Assembly (NCBI GenBank): GCA_902539295.1
Contig: CACBIM010000014.1
Location: 1-47,759 of the forward strand
Direction of reading: 5' to 3'
Length of the DNA: 47,759 nucleotides
Source of the DNA: an uncultured SAR116 cluster alpha proteobacterium
Lineage (GTDB): Bacteria > Pseudomonadota > Alphaproteobacteria > Puniceispirillales > GCA-002684695
Part shown: in pieces, positions 43,785 through 47,759 of the stretch
Position numbering within the stretch: position 1 is the stretch's first letter
Layout of the letters: each line of letters starts with the position of its first letter
Made by a program: the position numbers and the translations under genes
The notes under the pieces: model-generated
What the model was told of the DNA's origin: nothing
Databases searched by the model: none
What the model saw: the letters and a program-made list of their open reading frames with translations, nothing else

Positions 43785-44336
43785 ATACTTATAGAAATTT
43801 ATCATCGATTTTCCTAACTTCTTTGAAAATAAAATTCTGAAATTTTTAATAAATTTACTTTTTTCACGTATTGAGACCTCTGCAACAATAATAGCATCTG
43901 GCAGTATAGCATCAATTTCTTTTAGTTTTATTAAGGCCTTTTCTACCAAATCTGAAAAATAAGGTGGATCTAAAAATACTAAACCAGCCTTTTCAAATTT
44001 CCATGTCTTTATTTGGGATAAATCAATATTCAAAATTTCAAATAATTCGTTAGATTTTGTTATTTTTATATTCTCTTCGATAATCTTGACTGCATTTGAG
44101 TTTTTTTCAATGAAAATAACTTTATTTGGATGCCCTCTTGAAGCAGCTTCTATTCCAAGAGCTCCTGTGCCAGCGAAGACATCGATGATTAAATTAGAAT
44201 TTAATGGAAACCCAAATCTTCCACCTTCTAATATTGTCATTAATGTTTCTCTAAGCCGGTCTGTTGAAGGCCTTGTTTGTATTCCTTTTGGGGTAAATAA
44301 TTTTCTTCTTTTATATTTACCAGCAATAATTCTCAT
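43767..44336 (-). CDS. rsmD: 16S rRNA (guanine966-N2)-methyltransferase
   Basis: This is a 189-aa SAM-dependent methyltransferase. It has RIIAGKYKRRKLFTPKG at the start, TRPSTDRLRETLMTIL (about 21-36), the SAM motif IDVFAGTGALGIEAASRG (near 50-67) and the catalytic NPPY-like LDPPYF (near 121-126). It modifies the small subunit rRNA. Its start overlaps the end of the pseudouridine synthase gene by four bases, a frequent pairing, and its end overlaps mutL. Confidence 0.94.
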   Translation of the reverse strand: MRIIAGKYKRRKLFTPKGIQTRPSTDRLRETLMTILEGGRFGFPLNSNLIIDVFAGTGALGIEAASRGHPNKVIFIEKNSNAVKIIEENIKITKSNELFEILNIDLSQIKTWKFEKAGLVFLDPPYFSDLVEKALIKLKEIDAILPDAIIVAEVSIREKSKFIKNFRILFSKKLGKSMINFYKYSPSFE

Positions 44337-45088
44337 TTTAATTTACTCATCAAACCTAGTTGATTACTAACAACATCTTTATTAATTTCAGCTGTTTCAC
44401 CTTTTTGAAGGTTTCCTAACTGAAAAGGCCCATAGGAAATTCTAATCAACCTATTTACTGGATAACCTAAATAATCCATTATTCTTCTAACTTCTCTATT
44501 TTTCCCTTCCCTTAGGCCAATCGATACCCAAGCATTAGTCCCTTTTTGAATTTCTAAATTCGCATCTATGTGTCCAGTTCTAAAACTGTCTAATTTTATA
44601 CCATTTTTCAATTTATCTAATTTTTTGTTATCAACAAAACCATGAACTCTTACTTTATATTTTCTTAGCCAGCCAGTTGATGGTAATTCAAGTTTTCTTG
44701 AAGTTTCACCATTATTTGTCAAAAGTATTAGTCCTTCGGAATCATAATCTAATCTTCCAACACTCATAACTCTTGGAAGAGATTTGGGTAAAATATCAAA
44801 TATTGTTTTTCTACCTTCAGGATCTTTGTGAGTTACAAGACAGCCTTTCGGTTTATGAAATCGCCAAATTCTCGTAATAGAAGGCTCAGGTATTTTTTTA
44901 TTATCAAATAAAATTATATCATCTATAGAAACTTTGGTTGCGGGTGTTGTTATAGTCAGTCCATTAACTTTTATTCTTCCTTCAAAAATAAACTTTTCTG
45001 CTTGCCTGCGTGAACAAACACCTGCCCTAGATAATTTTTTTGCTATTCTTTCACATTCCAGGGGTTGTTTTAACTTACTATTATTCAT
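44333..45088 (-). CDS. rluB: S4-domain rRNA pseudouridine synthase (RluB/RsuA family)
   Basis: The product is 251 aa. An S4 RNA-binding domain, LSRAGVCSRRQAEKFIFEG (about residues 18-36), is followed by the RsuA/RluB/E/F catalytic domain with the active Asp in VGRLDYDSEGLILLTNNGE and LREGKNREVRRIMDYLGY near the C-terminus. The family isomerises uridine in rRNA. RluB (23S U2605) is the best guess from length and C-terminal motif, but RluE and RsuA members cannot be separated with certainty. It overlaps rsmD by four bases. Confidence 0.87.
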   Translation of the reverse strand: MNNSKLKQPLECERIAKKLSRAGVCSRRQAEKFIFEGRIKVNGLTITTPATKVSIDDIILFDNKKIPEPSITRIWRFHKPKGCLVTHKDPEGRKTIFDILPKSLPRVMSVGRLDYDSEGLILLTNNGETSRKLELPSTGWLRKYKVRVHGFVDNKKLDKLKNGIKLDSFRTGHIDANLEIQKGTNAWVSIGLREGKNREVRRIMDYLGYPVNRLIRISYGPFQLGNLQKGETAEINKDVVSNQLGLMSKLK

Positions 45089-45139
45089 AATTTATGGAAA
45101 TTTATGTCATTTGTTTAATAAGTAAATTAAACTCTAAAA

Positions 45140-45610
45140 ATGAAGAAGACAACGATAAACAATTTATCTGACCCCATGAATATTGCTTTCATGGAAGCTA
45201 AAAAGGCTTTTAAGAAAAATGAAGTACCAGTAGGGGCAGTGGTCACAGATATTAATGGTGATATTTTAGCTAAAGCATATAATCTTGTTGAATCAAAACA
45301 AGATCCAACAGCTCATGCTGAAATTTTAGCAATTAAAAAAGCGACTATTATTTTGAAAAATAAATATCTAATTGGTTGTAGTTTATATGTAACCTTAGAA
45401 CCCTGTCCAATGTGTGCAGCAGCAATTCAATATTCAAAAATAAGTAAACTTTTTTTTGGATGTGAGGACGGCAAAAATGGGGCCATAAATAATGGAGTAA
45501 AAATTTTTAACCAAAAATTTTGCAACCATAAACCTGAAATTTATGATGGTATTAGGGCTACTGAATGCAGTGATTTGTTAAAAAACTTTTTTAGATTAAA
45601 AAGAAAATAA
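45140..45610 (+). CDS. tadA: tRNA-specific adenosine deaminase
   Basis: This is a 156-aa zinc deaminase converting the wobble adenosine of tRNA-Arg(ACG) to inosine. The catalytic HAE is at residues 59-61 (HAEILAI) and the zinc cysteines are in PCPMC (88-92), giving the standard C/H cytidine deaminase layout. EVPVGAVVTDINGDILA (about 28-44) is the conserved front. It is convergent with purD, only 3 bases apart, and divergent from the pseudouridine synthase gene. Confidence 0.94.
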   Translation: MKKTTINNLSDPMNIAFMEAKKAFKKNEVPVGAVVTDINGDILAKAYNLVESKQDPTAHAEILAIKKATIILKNKYLIGCSLYVTLEPCPMCAAAIQYSKISKLFFGCEDGKNGAINNGVKIFNQKFCNHKPEIYDGIRATECSDLLKNFFRLKRK

Positions 45611-45613
45611 AGA

Positions 45614-46873
45614 TTAAAGCCCAATATCTTTTCGATAAAAAGCCTTATCAAATTTTATTTTTTTTATATCCCCATAAACTTTTTTTCTAGCCTCATCTAT
45701 ATTTTTTGCTAAAGATGTTAAAGATAATACTCTACCAGAGTTTGTAAGTAAATTTCCCAATTTATCACTTTTAGTCCCCGAATGAAATATTAGTGAATTA
45801 TTACTAATACTATTTAATCCTGTAATTCTTTTACCTTTTATGAAATTACCCGGATATCCACTTGATGTTAATACAACATTTAATGCTATTTCTTCATGCC
45901 ATCTAAGGTTAAGATGTTTTAAACCTCCATCAATTGTTGCTAAAATAGCTGTTAGAAAATCGGATTTTAATCTAGGCAATATTACCTGAGCCTCAGGATC
46001 TCCTAAACGAACATTAAATTCTATAACTTTAGGTCCATTATCTGTTAGCATTACGCCTGTGTATAAGACACCTTTAAAAGGTTTTCCTTCTTGATCCATT
46101 CCATTAATTACAGGAATGATAATTTCATTTTCAATTTTTTCTAAAATTTTTTCATCTACTAATGGTGAGGGAGATATTGCGCCCATTCCACCTGTATTAG
46201 GTCCTAAATTATTTTCAAAAACTCTCTTATAATCTTGTGCTGTAGACAAAAAAACATAATTCTTACCATCTATTAATGTAAATATTGAGGCTTCAGTGCC
46301 AAGTACTTTTTCTTCAATTAAAAATTGCTTCCCAGAGTGTCCAAATATTTCTTTATTATATAAATCATCAACAAATGAAATTGCATCTTCAATTTCTTCT
46401 GTAACGAGTACTCCTTTTCCAGAAGCCAAGCCATCAGCTTTAATGACATATCCATTTTTTGAATTACTAGACTTCAAGTCATTAATTGCATTTTCTGGAC
46501 TAGAATAAAATTTAAAGTCTGGTTGAGGAACAGAATGTCTTTCACAAAATAGTCTTGCAAAAACTTTGCTTCCCTCAAGTTGAGCAGCATAAGAACTTGG
46601 GCCAAAAACTTTCACCTGTTTTTTTTCTAAAAAATCAGTCAAACCATCAACTAATGGAGCTTCTGGTCCTATTACTACAATATCAATTTCATATTGTTGA
46701 ATAATATCATATATTTTTTCATTATTTTTAATATTAACATCTATGCATACTGCAAATTCTTTAATGCCAGGATTTCCAGGAATACAATAGAGTTTTTCTA
46801 AAAGTGGTGAAGCATAAACTGACCAAGCAATGGCATTTTCACGCCCCCCACTTCCTATTAATAATACTCTCAT
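45614..46873 (-). CDS. purD: phosphoribosylamine-glycine ligase
   Basis: The product is a 419-aa ATP-grasp enzyme of purine synthesis joining glycine to phosphoribosylamine. It starts with VLLIGSGGRENAIAWSVYAS (about 3-22), has VIGPEAPLVDGLTDFLEKK (near 72-90), GYVIKADGLASGKGVLV (near 140-156), GPNTGGMGAISPSPLVD, and EFNVRLGDPEAQVILPRL (near 286-303). The gene runs divergently from xseA, a pairing often seen in alphaproteobacteria. Confidence 0.96.
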   Translation of the reverse strand: MRVLLIGSGGRENAIAWSVYASPLLEKLYCIPGNPGIKEFAVCIDVNIKNNEKIYDIIQQYEIDIVVIGPEAPLVDGLTDFLEKKQVKVFGPSSYAAQLEGSKVFARLFCERHSVPQPDFKFYSSPENAINDLKSSNSKNGYVIKADGLASGKGVLVTEEIEDAISFVDDLYNKEIFGHSGKQFLIEEKVLGTEASIFTLIDGKNYVFLSTAQDYKRVFENNLGPNTGGMGAISPSPLVDEKILEKIENEIIIPVINGMDQEGKPFKGVLYTGVMLTDNGPKVIEFNVRLGDPEAQVILPRLKSDFLTAILATIDGGLKHLNLRWHEEIALNVVLTSSGYPGNFIKGKRITGLNSISNNSLIFHSGTKSDKLGNLLTNSGRVLSLTSLAKNIDEARKKVYGDIKKIKFDKAFYRKDIGL

Positions 46874-46959
46874 TATATTGAATTTATTTTGTTCATTAAA
46901 AATTTAAATATTCTATTATACTCTAAATACCAATAATAAAACTTATATTTTGACATAAT

Positions 46960-47759
46960 ATGATTGAAAATATTAATTCGAAAATTTGGAATATTAAAGA
47001 ACTTTCACAGGCAATTAAAAATACAATTGAAAATTCTTTTGAATACGTCCGTATTAGAGGAGAAATTTCGAAGCCAAGTTTCCCTTCATCTGGGCATATT
47101 TATTTTTCTCTCAAGGATGATACATCGATAATCAATGCAACAGTATGGAAATGGACAACCACCAACATTGGTATAAAACCTGAAGAAGGTTTGGAAGTTA
47201 TTTGTACGGGTAAACTAACCACATACTCAGGAAGATCTTCATATCAAATTAATGTTTCAAAAATAGAGCATGCTGGGGAGGGAGCACTCCTAAAAAAATT
47301 GGAAGAAAGAAAAAAATATTTTTTTGAGAAAGGGTACTTTAATGATGAAATAAAAAAAAAATTACCACTTTATCCTACTTGCGTGGGTGTTATCACAAGT
47401 TTACAAGGATCAGTTATTGAAGACATACTTGAAACTTTTAAAGGGAGATGGCCGTGTAAGATTATTATTTATTCAGTTCCCGTTCAAGGCTTGAAAGCTG
47501 CAGAAAAAATATCAGCTTCTATTGATTATTTTAACAATTTACATGACACAAGAAAAAAACCAGATTTATTGATAATTGCTCGAGGAGGAGGTAGTGTTGA
47601 GGATTTATGGGCATTTAATGAAGAAATTTTAATTGAAAAAGTTTTTAAAAGTAAATTACCAATTGTTTCAGCTATCGGACATGAAACAGATACAACTTTG
47701 ATTGATATGGTTTCCGATATTAGGGCACCAACACCTACAAAAGCTGCTGTTATTGTAAC
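46960..47759 (+). CDS. xseA: exodeoxyribonuclease VII large subunit, N-terminal part cut by window edge
   Basis: The frame is open from the ATG at 46960 to the window edge, 266 codons of a protein normally about 400-500 aa long. The OB-fold start reads ELSQAIKNTIENSFEYVRIR and GEISKPSFPSSGHIYFSLKD, then WKWTTTNIGIKPEEGLEVIC and TYSGRSSYQINVSKIEHAGE. The exonuclease domain follows with GVITSLQGSVIEDILETF, IARGGGSVEDLWAFNEE and SAIGHETDTTLIDMVSDIRA, all classical for XseA. It degrades single-stranded DNA with the small subunit XseB. Divergent from purD. Confidence 0.95.
   Translation, partial: MIENINSKIWNIKELSQAIKNTIENSFEYVRIRGEISKPSFPSSGHIYFSLKDDTSIINATVWKWTTTNIGIKPEEGLEVICTGKLTTYSGRSSYQINVSKIEHAGEGALLKKLEERKKYFFEKGYFNDEIKKKLPLYPTCVGVITSLQGSVIEDILETFKGRWPCKIIIYSVPVQGLKAAEKISASIDYFNNLHDTRKKPDLLIIARGGGSVEDLWAFNEEILIEKVFKSKLPIVSAIGHETDTTLIDMVSDIRAPTPTKAAVIV

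Noticed and set aside
1-47759. CRISPR array, phage or insertion sequence
   Set aside because: No regularly spaced repeats, transposase, integrase or terminal inverted repeats were seen on either strand.

Overview
The window is AT-rich (roughly 30% GC by eye) and densely packed. Neighbouring genes often overlap by 4 bases or sit a few bases apart, convergent pairs share stop codons, and TTG or GTG starts without a clear Shine-Dalgarno sequence are frequent. A PopZ-like protein (DUF2497), a BamF-like lipoprotein (DUF3035) after lspA, and the purD/xseA pair all point to an alphaproteobacterium. Low GC plus compaction suggests a streamlined, probably marine, lineage of SAR11/HIMB59/AEGEAN-169 type; that placement is inference. 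No rRNA, CRISPR array, phage or insertion sequence was seen. One tRNA (Leu-CAA) is present.

Layout. 1-504: the 5' end of a secreted protein gene on the minus strand, with a striking array of four GTAC half-sites over its promoter. 505-7060: a polyamine (agmatine/putrescine) catabolic island made of a 64-aa unknown protein, an agmatinase-type ureohydrolase, two paralogous glutamine-synthetase-like gamma-glutamylpolyamine synthetases, a FAD amine oxidase (divergent strand) and a class III aminotransferase. 7359-12401: a complete five-gene Liv-type (HAAT) ABC importer. 12467-17112: a tripartite-efflux adaptor with an extra C-terminal beta-rich domain, plus an RND pump. 17415-18590: a secreted repeat protein with a Ser/Thr/Asn/Gln-rich linker. 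18755-19668: a very short PopZ-like protein and a nitroreductase. 19763-26544: GlpD, then a minus-strand operon of adaptor, second RND pump and EamA exporter. 26663-30594: upp, then the Entner-Doudoroff genes edd and zwf. 30741-37176: an MFS transporter, GluQ, an esterase, an HNH protein, DsbB, a YqaA/DedA-type membrane protein, tRNA-Leu, ChaC and MscS. 37305-47759: a conserved housekeeping block (ribF, ileS, lspA, bamF-like, mutL, rsmD, rluB-like, tadA, purD, xseA; the last is cut by the window edge).

How the genes fit together. The first 12.4 kb looks like a nitrogen/carbon scavenging unit. A ureohydrolase would release urea and a diamine; gamma-glutamylation plus oxidation and direct transamination give two routes out of putrescine; and an adjacent high-affinity importer may supply a related substrate. 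The dehydrogenase and hydrolase of the classical Puu route (PuuC, PuuD) are not in the window. zwf-edd and glpD point to Entner-Doudoroff sugar use and glycerol-3-phosphate oxidation. The two RND systems have no outer-membrane channel nearby and presumably share one encoded elsewhere. I did not find an unmistakable new defence or mobile system. The best candidates for undescribed biology are the GTAC operator array, the 64-aa protein coupled to the agmatinase, the polyamine/Liv arrangement, the adaptor's C-terminal domain, the secreted repeat protein and the minimal PopZ.
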